From positions 1-64,000 of the forward strand of contig JAVXUO010002398.1 in assembly GCA_033065855.1 (NCBI GenBank): a stretch of DNA of 64,000 nucleotides, read 5' to 3'. The stretch comes from Escallonia rubra. Its lineage: Eukaryota > Streptophyta > Magnoliopsida > Escalloniales > Escalloniaceae. Position numbers and translations under genes: made by a program. The stretch's first letter is position 1. Every line of letters begins with the position of its first letter. Of this stretch, positions 29,697-41,841 are shown one piece after another. The notes beneath the pieces were generated by a model. That model searched no databases, had not been told where the DNA came from, and worked only from the letters and a program-made list of their open reading frames with translations.

Positions 29697-32600
29697 ATGG
29701 AATCGCAACTTCTCGCACAAACGAAAGTTATTCCGGACGCAAGTCGAATTGAACGTTTTGACGGAAATAATTTTAAAACATGGAAAGACATGGTTTTGGA
29801 TGTCTTAAATTTTTCTAAAATCTCGTTCGTTCTGACTGAGCCTGTGCCGGATAATAATACCGAAAATTATGCTCAAGTCTTAGAAAAATGGAATAACGCT
29901 AATAGATTTTGTCTTAGTACTATTCGTAATAGCTTATCTAATGATCTATATGGCGTTTATAATCACTTTACTCTTGCTAAGGCTTTATGGGATGAATTAG
30001 TTAGCAAGTACGAATTTGAGGATGAAGGCACTAAAAAGTTTTTAGCCGTTAATTTTTTGCACTATCAAATGGCTGATGATAAAAGCATTGAAACTCAAAT
30101 TAATGATTTTCAAAATATTATAAATGGATTAGCTAAAGAGGGTGACGTTTTACCTGAAAGATTTAAGGCTCAATGTCTTGTAGAAAAATTGCCTGACTCA
30201 TGGAAAGAATTTAAATTAAAATTTAGACAAAAGAGGCACGCTATGACTCTACAGGAAACAATAGTCTATATTAAAGTTGAGGCTCAAAATAGAAAATTGC
30301 AAATGACTAGTAGGGCTAAAGAAATGATGTCTAAGGCTAATGTAGTTGAAAGTGGACCGGTTAGAACCCAACAATCGCACAATAGGGGATATGGTCATAA
30401 GCCTTACGGGAGACCCCAGTCTAATAACTACAATAGAGGTCAAGTGTCTAATCCACAGATTCAACAGAAAAAGGGTGAATGTTTTTTCTGTGGAAAAGCA
30501 GGGCATTATGCAAATGTTTGTAGATATCGAAAAGCCGACCAGAACCACAATAACTACCAGCACCGCCACCACAACAACAATTATAGAAGGGCTCCACCAA
30601 GGGCGAGAGCAAACGTTGTTGAAGCAGATGATGATATCATTGCAGCTGTGGTGTCAGAAGTGCACTTGGTTACGGAAGTGAAGGGATGGGTCTTAGATTC
30701 GGGTGCCACTAGGCACATCTGTGCTAACCGAGATGTGTTCGCCTCCTACTTAAATGTGGGGGAAGGTACAGAATGCGTGTACGTTGGGGACAACAGGTCC
30801 GTACCAGTTATGGGAAAGGGAAGGGTAGTTCTCAAACTCACATCTGGTAAAACCCTATCACTATCCGATGTGCTTCACGTACCGATGATCAAGCACAACC
30901 TTGTGTCAGTACAGCTACTCGGTAAGGCTGGCATCAAGACTATGTTCGACGGAGGTATTGTGACTCTAACAAAAAATGACGTCTTTGTCGGTAAGGGATA
31001 TCTTGACCAAGGCCTTTATGTACTTAATGTTGTTAAATTGTTGAATGAGAATGCATCGTCTACTTTTGCTTACTTGATTGACTCTGCTGATGTGTGGCAT
31101 GGTAGACTTGGACATGTGAATTATGGGTACATTAAGAAAATGAAAGAGATGGGTTTGATCTCTAATTTTAATGAGTCCAACATAGACAAGTGTGAAATTT
31201 GTGCTGAAACCAAAAGTACCAAGAAAACATGTAAACCTGTCACAAGAGAAAGTGAACCTCTTGACTTAATTCACAGTGATTTAGGTGATTTAAAACAAAC
31301 GATGACTAGAGGTGGTAAAAAGTTTTATGTGATCTTTGTTGATGATTGTTCTAGATTCACTAGACTCTATCTGTTAAGGGTGAAAAGCGAAGCTCTTGAA
31401 ATGTTCATGAATTATAAGTCTGAAATTGAAAATCAGAAGGATAAGAAAATTAAAAGGCTTAGAACTGATAGAGGTGGTGAATATGACTCTAATCCGTTTG
31501 ATGATTTCTGTTTGCAAAATGGAATTATTCACGAAGTAACTCCACCTTATTCACCTGAATCAAATGGAATTGCTGAGAGAAAAAATAGGACTTTAAAAGA
31601 AATGATGAATGCTATGCTTGTTAGTTCTGGCCTACCTTCCAACATGTGGGGGGAAGCCATTCTCTCAGCCTGTCACGTACAAAATAGAGTACCCCATAAA
31701 AAGACCGGTAAAACACCTTTTCAAATTTGGAATGGTCGCGCTCCTAACTTGGAGTACTTGAAAGTGTGGGGGTGCCTGGCAAAGGTTATGTTACCTGAGC
31801 CTAAAAAGAGAAAATTGGGTTCTCGAACTTGTGATTGCGTGTTCATTGGTTATGCTTCTAATAGTATTGCATACAGATTTCTTGTTATTAAGAGTGATGT
31901 CATGGAAGCCAATACTATTATTGAATCTAAAAATGCTTCTTTCTTTGAGAATATTTTTCCTATGAAAAATAAAATGCCTAGAGTTATTGATGAGCATGCT
32001 AGTGCTGATAATCCTATTGGTGAAACTCTAGAGTCAAGAAGAAGCAAGAGAATTCGAATCGAAACTAGTTTTGGAGATGATTATGTGTATCTTGTTAATG
32101 ATGAACCATTGTCATATCATGATGCTATAGTTTCTATAGATGCACCTTTTTGGAGAGAAGCCATTAATAATGAATTAGATTCTATCATGTCTAATCATAC
32201 TTGGGAACTTGTAGACTTGCCTTATAAGAATAGACCTATTGGTTGCAAATGGGTCTTTAAGAAAAAGTTGAAACCAGATGGTTCCATTGAGAAATATAAG
32301 GCACGACTGGTGGCTAAAGGCTACAAACAAAAACAAAATGTTGATTATTTTGATACATACTCTCCTGTTAGTAGAATTGCATCTATTAGAATTTTATTTG
32401 CCATTGCATCCATACATAAACTTTTTGTGCATCAAATGGATGTTAAAACTGCTTTTCTAAATGGAGATTTAGAAGAAGAAATATACATGGAGCAGCCCGA
32501 GGGATACGTGGTCCCCGGACAAGAAAATAAAGTGTGTAAATTGGTTAAATCCTTGTACGGATTGAAACAAGCTCCTAAACAATGGCATGAAAAATTTGAT

Positions 32601-33654
32601 AGCGTGATGATATCTGATGGATTCTTGATTAACAATGCTGACAAGTGTATTTATTATAAGTGTGTTAATGATAAGTGTTATCATTATATGCTTGTACGTT
32701 GATGACCTGCTTATATTTCGAACAAGCATTGATATCGTGCATATTACTAAGAGATTTTTAGCATCTAAATTTGACATGAAAGATATGGGTGAAGCTAATG
32801 TCATTTTGGGAATCAAAATTTTGAGGCATGATAATTCTATCACATTATCACAGTCACACTTTGTTGAGAACATGTTAAGAAAATATGAGCATTATGACTG
32901 TACATCTTTGTCTTCACCTTATGATGCAAAAATACACCTTGTGAAAAATTGTGGTGACAGTGTGTCACAAAATAAGTTTGCACAAATAATTGGTAGCCTG
33001 ATGTTTTTGATGAATCATACTCGTCCTGATATTGCATATGCAGTTGGCAGATTGAGTAGATATACTCATAATCCTTGTGAGGAACATTGGAATGCAATAT
33101 CCAGGTTATTGAGATATTTGAGAGGCACCATTGATTATGGATTAACATATTGTGGTCATCCTTCTGTACTTGAAGGTTATTGTGATGCTAACTGGATTTC
33201 AGATTCAGATGAGTTAAAGCCCACTAGTGGATATGTGTTCCTACTAGCTGGAGGATCGATCTCTTGGAAGTCGTCCAAGCAGACAGTTATTGCTAAATCC
33301 ACCATGGAATCAGAGTTGATTGCCTTAGAGAAGGCTTGTTCTGAAGCAGAGTGGCTCAGAAGTTTCTTGATTGATATACCTTTGTGGAGTAAACCTAGTC
33401 CACCTGTGGTGATGCATTGTGATTGTCAAGCTGCTATTGCTCGAGCTAAAAGCAAAATATATAATGGGAAGAGTCGTCACATCCGGATGCGACATGCTAC
33501 TGTGAGGCAGCTAATTGAAAACGGTACCGTATCTATGAATTTTGTGAGGTCAGAGAGGAACTTGGCCGATCCTCTGACTAAGCCACTAGGGAGAAGCCTA
33601 GTGATGGAAGCATCGAGGGGGATGGGACTTTACCCAAATTTAGAGATGAAGTGA
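29697..33654 (+). pseudogene. Copia gag-pol polyprotein with one frameshift at the reverse transcriptase active site
   Basis: The ATG at 29697 is only 19 bases after the LTR. In order: gag UBN2-type domain (residues about 10-190, RFDGNNFKTWKDMVLDVL), zinc knuckle CX2CX4HX4C at about 262-275 (CFFCGKAGHYANVC), and aspartic protease with DSGAT at about 334. The GAG-pre-integrase is HGRLGHVNYGYIKKM near 467. The integrase catalytic residues lie in IHSDLGD, LRTDRGGEYDS and IAERKNRT. Reverse transcriptase starts near 815 (ELVDLPYKNRPIGCKWVFKK, then QMDVKTAFLNGDLEEEIYMEQ). The frame stops at 32700-32702. The reading continues one base out of phase, with YVDD at 32695-32706, through the rest of RT. 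RNase H follows ([20 protein letters not shown], then [10 protein letters not shown] and [10 protein letters not shown]) to 33654. Apart from that single shift the polyprotein looks complete, about 1320 codons. This copy is probably non-autonomous. Confidence 0.95.
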
Positions 33655-34230
33655 CGGATACCTAACCTCTGTGATCGGCGATCCCGTGAAGGAGGTTCAA
33701 TAGGTAATAACGAAGTCATGGATTCTGTTGGGCACTGTCGCTTTGTGTATATCCTTTAAGGCGGGAGGTCCTTAAAGAAAAGTCTATCCCTATGGTGTAT
33801 GACAGTGACCACTGCAGTGTGTGAGGATGAGCATAGTTCTTAATGGTTCCATAGTCCCTAATTATTGGGATGGGGTGTTCAGCTGCAGCACATTCCCTGA
33901 TGGAAACCACCTATATGTGTGTGAGGTTGAGCCGCCTCTATGGGACTTGGGTATGTCGCTAGAGCACACAAGAAAATCCAGGCACGACGCATGGCCATTT
34001 AGCGTCAACCGGCAAGAACAACCCTGACTAGAGATATTATGTGGGTGGTGAGTATGCGCAATTCACAGTAACGAAATCTGGTTAAAAGAGTATTCGCTCT
34101 ACCATCGTATTTCAGTGAGTTCCTGCTCATTTATCCTAGGAAAGGTTCAATCCACGTGACACCTCGCCGATGCATAATTTCTCGTCTCCTCTTCCTTTAT
34201 CGAGTCTGTGTTTTGAAACATGTGGGGGAT
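33655..34230 (+). other. 3' non-coding segment of the copia element with purine tract
   Basis: No coding sequence. CTGTGATCGGCGATCCCGTG...GTTCAATAGGTAATAACGA (33668-33715) resembles a segment I recall after pol in several plant copia lineages, with GATCCC and GGTTCAA blocks. The purine run TGTGGGGGAT abuts the right LTR at 34231. Confidence 0.6.
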
Positions 34231-34901
34231 TGTTGTATTTTATGTGTGTTTCAAAACACCTTGGCCCCCAATCCATTTCATTTCTTTTTTGCTGGGTTGT
34301 GGAGAGGCCACGGATGCCTTCTTCTCTTGCTTTGGCTCCACACAAAGCCATTGCTTTGGCTCCACACAAAGCCAACCCTTTGGCTCCAAGTCTTGAGCCT
34401 TTGGCTCCAAGACTTCTTGTCCTCCTCTCCCTATATATATGGGTACTCGGCCAGTGAAGGAACACACAGAAGCATCACATTGCACACACACCTTCACTTG
34501 TTTTCTTCCCAAATCCAAGACACACACTTCCTCTTTTATCACCCCAAAATTTCACTACAACACTTTAATATTTTAGTGTCGTGATATTTTGATATTAATT
34601 GAGTCGTGGAAGAGGAAAGTCAAGAGGGTTGTTCAAGAGTCTCCGTTGCATATGCGTGCAAATGGGGATAGTACTATAGACTAATCCTGGGGGTTGCGTG
34701 CTGTGAAGCCCATCGCATCGAGCCATTGGTTCCGGGGAGCGCGAATCAACCTTTTAGGACAAAGCCTCGGCTTGATTCTATAGTTTGGTGAGATTGTTTT
34801 AATGTATTTTGTAACGTGATATTATTTATATTGTATCTTGATTTTGTGTAAGAAAGTGCGATTCTGCTCCAAAAATGTTTTAAACGGATTTATATCCAAC
34901 A
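34231..34901 (+). repeat. Right LTR of the copia element
   Basis: 671 bp, TG...CA, followed by target duplication CATCA (34902-34906). It contains two CTTTGGCTCCACACAAAGCC repeats (34329-34370). Confidence 0.95.
34430..34440 (+). promoter_or_regulatory. TATA box of the copia LTR
   Basis: CTATATATAT, with the same box in the left LTR at 29208-29217. It would drive the element's own RNA. Confidence 0.55.
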
Positions 34902-34906
34902 CATCA

Positions 34907-36300
34907 AGCTATAGACCTTTGCACCAATGTGTGACAATGAAGTGAAATCAAAGTCTTCGGGCCTTGCTTGTGCAAATGCAAACTAATGAAGGCAAGACTG
35001 AGAATCTTATTCATCTTTGTGTAACATAGCTAACTGCAGCCGGGAAGTGCATTCTATGCATATCGCTCAAGGGACAGCTTGTGTTTTGGATCTATCTTCA
35101 GCAATAGCCTCTTTTGTTTTGAATTCATGTCGCAGTGTGAGGCAGGAATGTTTAGCAGATGTACAGCCTACCGCGCTTCCCTGATGAGAGCTATTGTCCT
35201 CTGTGCCTTAATGGTGTTTTGTTCTTAAGGTTTTGTTTTTACTTGTCAAAACGAAAAAAAGCATCTATGTATTTAATTTTCCTCTGTTACTTTTTAAACA
35301 AGCTACAAGCCCTCAAATGATGCCTTTAAGAACTGTAACATCGTCTTCTTTCTCGTTCTAATCTAAAGAGGATAGCTTCCTTCAATCCGGGATTAACCGG
35401 TTAGCCCTCGAATTTGTAGATATTATTCATGCTCTGCATTTGCAAACTTAAAATTTATGCGTACAATGTTATATATCTATAAATAGTTCGATGGAAAAAC
35501 ACTATTAGTGAAGATCTAAAAGAAACATTTTTGCATGTCTTCAGCTTGATTAATAAACTTAAAGGACACCCATATATAATTTTGATGCATTACTCAAGTC
35601 ATAAATATCCCACCACCAACGTATAAATGAGTAATGGAATATCTATCAATTAAGGCATCATCACACTAACAACAAATTATTTAAAAAAAATTACACTCAA
35701 ACAACAAATTTGAGGATTGCAACCACATCAACAGATTGAGTAGTTACCATTTTTTCAAGATCTGCACAAGTCAACAACCAATTCAGCAACTGACAAATAA
35801 CCAAGTGAAAAAAAAAACTCATCAGACTAGGTGTAGATTCCAAACCTTTAGTATAAGCAAGAAGAGGTGAGGGGTGACTCTGAACGTGAAGCTCAGGAGT
35901 GAGGAAGTTGAGGCGCAATTGTGAAAGAACAAAGCTAATGAACAGTTACAAGGATTTCAGATGTGGGTTTACATTTTAAAAGTTGAACACGTTAGATAAT
36001 ATGATCATTGACATGAACCTCTAGGATCTAATTTTGTACTTCTCAAAAATAGGTACAATGCTTGGAGCTTTTTTGGGGAAAATTCTAGGGGTTATTTTCT
36101 TTGTCATAACAAATAGGCATAAAAGTGAATATGATATATAAAGCAAATAACAAAAAAGATGCATTATTATGCTTTAGTTTAGCAAGTTAATAGAAGAATC
36201 AAAATCTAGTAAAATAAAGTTTATCCACATCCCATAGTTTGGAAGAAATTAAAATGTTTAAATCAGGAGTATGGTACGCTCATTTTTCATTAGAAAACAA
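34907..36300. other. AT-rich spacer
   Basis: This sequence was contiguous with 24100-25528 before the copia insertion. It may be untranslated or intergenic DNA. No coding region is supported. Confidence 0.5.
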
Positions 36301-36339
36301 AATGACTTATGAAACTGAAACCAATAAAACAACCCTAGA

Positions 36340-37748
36340 GGGAATGAATAGGGTTTTTGAAAATTAATGGGAAATTTAAACTAAGCACAATCATAAATCT
36401 CAATCAAATCAAGTAATATTTCAATGAAGATGCTAACCAAACAATCTCAAACAATTAAAGAGCAATAAGTAAAGAGATTGAGTTAGAGATACTTGATAAG
36501 GAGATTTAAATGGTTCTGCTTGAACTATCATCAAGCCTACATCCACCTCTTCAAGGAAGTCCCTTGCAAGAGCACTAGAATCCACTAGCAACAATCTTAT
36601 TCCGCGTCAAGATCAAAACCCTTAAAACACTTGGTGATATCCCCACACCAAGCACAAGCCTTGAATCCACAAAGCTTTCCAAGACTTGACAAACCCAAGC
36701 CTTGATCGCAATCCTTTTACAAAGATCAATTGTGTACAAAGAAACCCTCTTGAAAGGAAATGAGTACAAATGAAACTCTAGTACAATGGAGAGATGAGAG
36801 AATTGATGACTTGAATAATGCTCACTCTCAATCAAAGAATTGCTCACAAAGATGTTCTCTTTAATGATGTAAAATCATGAAGATGAAGAGAGAAAAGTTT
36901 AATCTATGAGCCTTGATGTTTCTCTAATGAATAGAGGCTTAGAATGTGGTTTCCATGGTGTATAATGAAGCCCCAAATCATTTATATAGAGAGCAAATGA
37001 AATATAGCCGTTATAATGTGGGCAAAACTGCCATTGCAGTCGACTGTATTCCCAATGCAGTCGACTGTACTCCCTTAAAAATAGCCATTGGAGTTTTGTC
37101 CTTGAAAATAGCCGTTGGAACTGAATTTTGACCAATGCAGTCGACTGCATTCAATACAGTCGACTGTATTACCTTACTGTCTATCGGCTGCCTCATGGAG
37201 CCCCTTTTCCTATTTTGGACATAACTTTCTCTAGAAAATCGGATTGAGATGCCATTTTTTGCGTTGGAAAGCTAATGAAAGGCTCTATCAAAATATGAAA
37301 AGTTTAGCACCAAAAATATTTTTGAGAAAATCTGAGTAAGCTCCAAAGTTCACTCATTTTCAAGAACCACGCTTGTGTGAATGTTATGAACTCACATGCA
37401 ATGCACAATGTGTCCTAAGGTCTTTTTAGGTCATAGTCATCAATCAAAGCATCAAACCAAGACTAGTTACATAATAGGAAAGATCAATTATAATCGATAG
37501 TAACTTAGCCGATGCATTCTTTGTTGCTCTTCGACATTAATGGACTTGATGAAGCTTCTATAGCATGTCCACTATAACTTTAAGCTTCTTTGGCTTTAAT
37601 CCATCTATCCAACTTCTCAAATGTGTCTTCATGAGTGTGCATGTATATACATACTAAGAATACACTCAAAGCACACATTAGAACATAATCAATGTGTAGT
37701 TATCATCAAAATAAGATGTAAGCCTAGGTTATCCAACCATATGGCTAA
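36340..37748 (-). repeat. 3' LTR of the Sirevirus-like element, outer limit uncertain
   Basis: Reading minus, the LTR starts TGTTAGCCATATGGTTGG immediately after a purine run (AAAAAAGGGAGAGA, plus positions 37749-37766). It contains four GCAGTCGACTG-type blocks near 37038-37170 and a TATATA stretch near 36982. I could not find its far end or a target duplication. Confidence 0.55.
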
Positions 37749-38800
37749 CAATCTCTCCCTTTTTTATGATGACAAACATTGATTCTATATAGGGTAAGAT
37801 GTATCATATGATAGTCAATTAAGCACAACAATCTCACATCGAACATTCAATCATTTCTTGTATACTCAAGATATGTCAATTTATCTCATATAGCAATAAA
37901 GCTCGTAGCTAGCTTCCCTAGCTAAAACAAGATATGCTCTTCCTCTAATGTTCTTAACAATCACAAAGCATATAGAATCAAGATTATTTCTCCCCCTTTG
38001 TCATCAACAAAAAGACAAAGGTATGCATGTGTGAATAGATAGTTATGCATAAGATAATGACGTCAAGTGCATGTCACTCATGAACTCATACAGATGACAT
38101 CAAGAGTTCCTTCATGATCCAATGAAAAATATGCAATGTAGCTCAATAATCTCTTCTACTTTATGCATATTTCAAGAGTAACAAGATAGTATATGATTCA
38201 AGCATGTAAGCTCCCCCTATCAAGTTATCTTATGCATATTCCATCATAATGTATGCTCCCCCTCAATCAATGCATGCCAACAATATCCAACAAACACAAC
38301 TGAATGTCTAACCGAGTCATATTCCCTTTTCGGCATTACCAAAAGGGGTGTGTGTATGAATGGCATTGTGAAGCATTAAGATGACATAATTTCAACATGG
38401 AATTTTCACAAAGCGAATAATGGTCATCAACAATCAATATTTCCAATATAAGTGCAAGAGGACCATTTATCGACATCTAAATCCAACAAGTATCCAAGAT
38501 TATAAGTAAACAATCAAGTTTTGATGGCAAGGTTCACATCAATTCCTAGCAAGCTATTTATATCATGAGGAATAAGTGTGATAATTTAAGCATGCATAAT
38601 AATGTATAAGTTTAGCACATAGCACAATGTTGAGAAGATCATTAAGTTTTACCATCTTGGTGAATTACCAAGGAATTGAGCTCACGAGTAATCATTCTTG
38701 AAGTCCATTTTCTTGACAAGCTTTGAGGCTCTCCTCATATGAAGTAGCATGTCCAATCTCAGAATGCTTACTCCCCCTTAAGATTGAGCTTGTTGCTCCT
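37749..38800 (-). other. Multiple polypurine tracts of a Sirevirus-type element
   Basis: AGGGGGAG-type tracts occur on the minus strand at about 37749-37766, 37992-38003, 38212-38219, 38257-38264 and 38770-38779. Repeated polypurine tracts upstream of the 3' LTR are a known hallmark of Sireviruses. No pol sequence is present in this interval. Confidence 0.65.
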
Positions 38801-38866
38801 GCTTCTCAAAATTTTCTTGGAGCCTTCTCCTTATTGCTATTTGCCTTTGCTTTGAACAACCTACAA

Positions 38867-40582
38867 TCATAATTTAGGTCTAACTTTTGGTACCCACATT
38901 TTCTTGGGTCCATGAGTGTTAGTCTTAGCAACATTAAGAAACTCTTTAACAACCCACATTTTCTTTACACATCCAACATAAACAATTCTACAAGGACAAT
39001 AACTAGTCATATGTTCTTTCTTGTTGCACCAACCACAATGTGTAAATGGTGTGCAATAGTTCTTTGGTTGTCTTGGAGGAACATTTAACCTAGCTTGTTG
39101 TTTAAAAACTTTAGGAGGCAAGGTGAGGGGATATAATCCAACACCGCCTTTGTTTAGGCCAACTCTTTGGTGTCCAAGCATGACATCCAAGTTATTTTTA
39201 CCATCAACAAATTTTTCAAGGCATCTTTTCAAATCACAAATCTCAAGCTTTAAAATTTCATTTTGTTTTTCTAAAATCGAAGTATTACAAGAGATTTGTT
39301 TTGTGCTAGGAATGCTCACAATCAATTCAACCAAATCATTATTCACATGCTCTACATATAAATGGCTAGATATGCATTCATTCTTGGCATGCAACTCATT
39401 ATTTTCACTTTTTAAGTCATCTAGCTCTTTTCAAATCGCATGCACTTATTTTTTTAAAGCACAATTTTTCTTGGCTAATTTCATGGATTCTTCGTATAAA
39501 AGAGCGTAAGCATCATAAATATCATTATTGGAGCAATTGCTATCACTATCACTATATGAAGAAGTTACCTCATCTTCTTTTTGAGCCATGAAGCATATAT
39601 TTGAATCTCTATCATCGAAATCACCACATTCATCTCCACTTGAGTCATTATCACTACAAATGATGGCTTCGATTGATCTCTTTATGGAGTGCTTCTTTCT
39701 TGACCCTTTCTTCTTCTTATTCTCCCATGAGGTAATCTCTACACTTGAATCATTCTTGCTCTTGTGTGAGTTTCCAACTTTCTTAATTTTGAGAAACTCA
39801 TTGCATTCCTTTGCAAGTATGTCTATCTCCTTGTTATTCAAGTCTTCTTCCTCTTCACTTGAAGATTGATCCATCATTGATGAAGCTTTAAGAGCAATGC
39901 ACTTCTTCTTCTTCTTCTTTGGAACTTTTTGCCCGGATGATTCGAGTTGCATTTCATAGGTCATCAAGGAGCAAATTAATTCATCCAACGAGAAGGTATT
40001 AAGATCATTTGATTCTTGAAGTGCGGTGAGTTTTGCATTCCATTCTCTATGTAATGACCTAATCACCTTTCTCACAAGATCACCGTCAGAGAAATATTTT
40101 CCTAATTGTTTCAAAGTATTAACAATTTTAGTGAAACGAAAATTCATTTCCATAATAGATTCATCAGAAAATATTTGAAACAATTCATATTCTCTATGCC
40201 ATAAATTCATCTTTGAATCTCTTAGAAGAGAAGTCCCTTCATGAGTGACTTGAAGTGTATCACACATACTCTTAGCCGAATCACACATAATAACTTGATT
40301 GAGTTCATTTGTGTTTAGAGCACAAACAAGACAATTCTTAGCTCTAGAATTCATGCAAAGCATATATCTATCATAGTCATTAAATTCGGATTTCTCCTTT
40401 GGGACAAGCTTATTCTTAATCCACTTGGTTGGAACATAAGGGCCATCTTCAACGATTTCCCACATTTCATAATCTAAAGATTCTAAAAATACTCTCATCT
40501 TAATTTTCCATATACAATATGAAGACCCATCAAAAAGTGGAGGTCTAGCAATAGAACTCCCCTCAAAACAAGGAAACCTCAT
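38867..40582 (-). pseudogene. Sirevirus-type gag with two nonsense codons
   Basis: The frame opens at 40582 (MRFPCFEGSSIARPPLFDGS). It runs through a DUF4219/UBN2 gag domain (residues about 15-200: YCIWKIKMRVFLESLDYEMW, then YELFQIFSDESIMEMNFRFT and DGDLVRKVIRSLHREWNAKL). A Lys- and acid-rich linker follows (PKKKKKKC, SSSEEEEDL). TAA at 39446 and TGA about five codons later break the same frame. It continues with a coiled coil (LDDLKSENNELHAK, LEKQNEILKLEICDLKRCLE) and ends with a zinc knuckle (CGWCNKKEHMTSYC) and GPKKMWVPK. The last motif is typical just before protease in Sirevirus polyproteins, but here the frame stops at 38867 and pol never starts. Confidence 0.85.
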
Positions 40583-40626
40583 GATCTTTTAACTCTCTAA
40601 GTGTTAACCAAAAAATCGAGAGCCAA

Positions 40627-40639
40627 GGCTCTGAAACCA
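40627..40639 (-). other. Primer-binding site, initiator-tRNA-Met type
   Basis: Reading minus, TGGTTTCAGAGCC is one base away from the usual TGGTATCAGAGC copia primer site. Confidence 0.75.
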
Positions 40640-41833
40640 CTTATTAGGATCAAGCGCTTACCACTGCACCAAAAGCAATTGCTGTTAGTAAGGGTGCAAC
40701 TTTATTTCCTTATAGTCCTGACGCAGCAGCCAGCGCACACGGTCGAGTACACAAGGGAGTAGATGGACACGGCCAACCTCTGATCTGCCAACATAAACAA
40801 AATAAGAAACTTAAATTTACAAAAGTTAGTAAAAATGTTGTTGGAGATGGATTTTAATAATGTTTACACATTTTTTTAAGCTGGTTACAACACATTTTTC
40901 AATGTTTTAAAGGTTATTTAATACCCTTTTTATTAGACCACAATGTCGTTTGTTGAAAAATAAAATGATATCACTATTTCAATAAAAATAGTAATTAGAA
41001 ATTGTTACATATGATGAACTCTCGTACCATGTGTTACACCACGTTACCCATGTTACTATAATTATCCGGACTTTTGGAGAGTTTTGAACTCATTACTTGC
41101 AAAATATCAATTATTCAAATACTATAAACTCTTTTAAAGATAGAGCAGAGCATTTTGTACACCATAAAACTTTCAATCTAATATTACTTTCATATTTCTT
41201 AATAACCAAAATCCCAGTGCGTGCAACTTCCGAAAATATAAGAAGGCTACTTAGCCGTGTCTTACAATAGGTCCAACAATATATGTTAAAGGAAAAAAAA
41301 TTCTTTACTATAAAGTTTCTCACTTAGCCATGCATCATAATCCTTTACACAATTCCGAACACTTTCATGTAACCTCCAAGGAGAGGGTTAGGACAAAGCC
41401 TCATTAAAGATAAACACATGCACCCACTTATATGAGTAAAAAACATGCTATAACAATAACAGTTTTTGGAGTTTACAAAATACGATACCAAGGCGTATGC
41501 CGAATACCAAAATCAATGCACTAACTTTCAATTCAAAGATAAAAATTAGCAACAAGATCAATAAGCTTGTACCAGTGGACGATACAATGTTAAAGTATTG
41601 AACTCGGATAAATAACAACGTTTGTAGTGGGTCAAAAAGTTTTAATCCGTTCAAAATCAAAATTAAGTTCAAAGCAATTCAACAATATTCTGTAACTGAA
41701 AATGACTCCAATAAATTCATAACACTTCATATAAGCTTAAAAGGTCTTCAAATAGATCAGATACCAAAATAAAAATATTTTCTTAGTACAAAGAGAAATG
41801 AGGGGAGCCATTAAAAAAATTGCCACATGTGCC
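40640..41833. other. Spacer, possible LTR remnant at its left edge
   Basis: 40641-40790 reads like the end of an LTR (TTAGGATCAAGCGCTTACC to CTGCCAACA). The rest is AT-rich with no gene. Confidence 0.4.
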
Positions 41834-41841
41834 ATCACTGA

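Larger units (their letters stand above)
25529..34901 (+). mobile_element. Young Ty1/copia retrotransposon, nearly complete
   Basis: LTRs TGTTGTATTTTATG...TATATCCAACA lie at both ends, with a perfect 5-bp duplication CATCA. Without the 3469-bp insertion and its 9-bp duplication, the left LTR is 671 bp, exactly the length of the right one. By eye the two differ at about four positions. The interior (29678-34230) codes for one gag-pol polyprotein with a single frameshift in reverse transcriptase. A non-coding 3' segment with a purine tract (GTGGGGGAT) precedes the right LTR. Low LTR divergence marks a recent insertion. The later Mutator-like insertion is therefore also recent. Confidence 0.95.
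37749..40639 (-). mobile_element. Gag-only Sirevirus-like copia retroelement
   Basis: The order on the minus strand is primer-binding site (40639-40627), gag (40582-38867), repeated polypurine tracts, then the 3' LTR below 37749. Protease, integrase, reverse transcriptase and RNase H are absent, so it is non-autonomous. The 5' LTR is not recognised in full. Next to the primer site (40641-40790) is a segment beginning TTAGGATCAAGCGCTTACC that may be an LTR end or a different insertion. The gag has two nonsense codons, so the copy is inactive even as a gag donor. Confidence 0.7.

Noticed and set aside
41111-41672. Minus-strand frames of 70-74 codons
   Set aside because: AT-rich chance frames without motifs or neighbours to support them.
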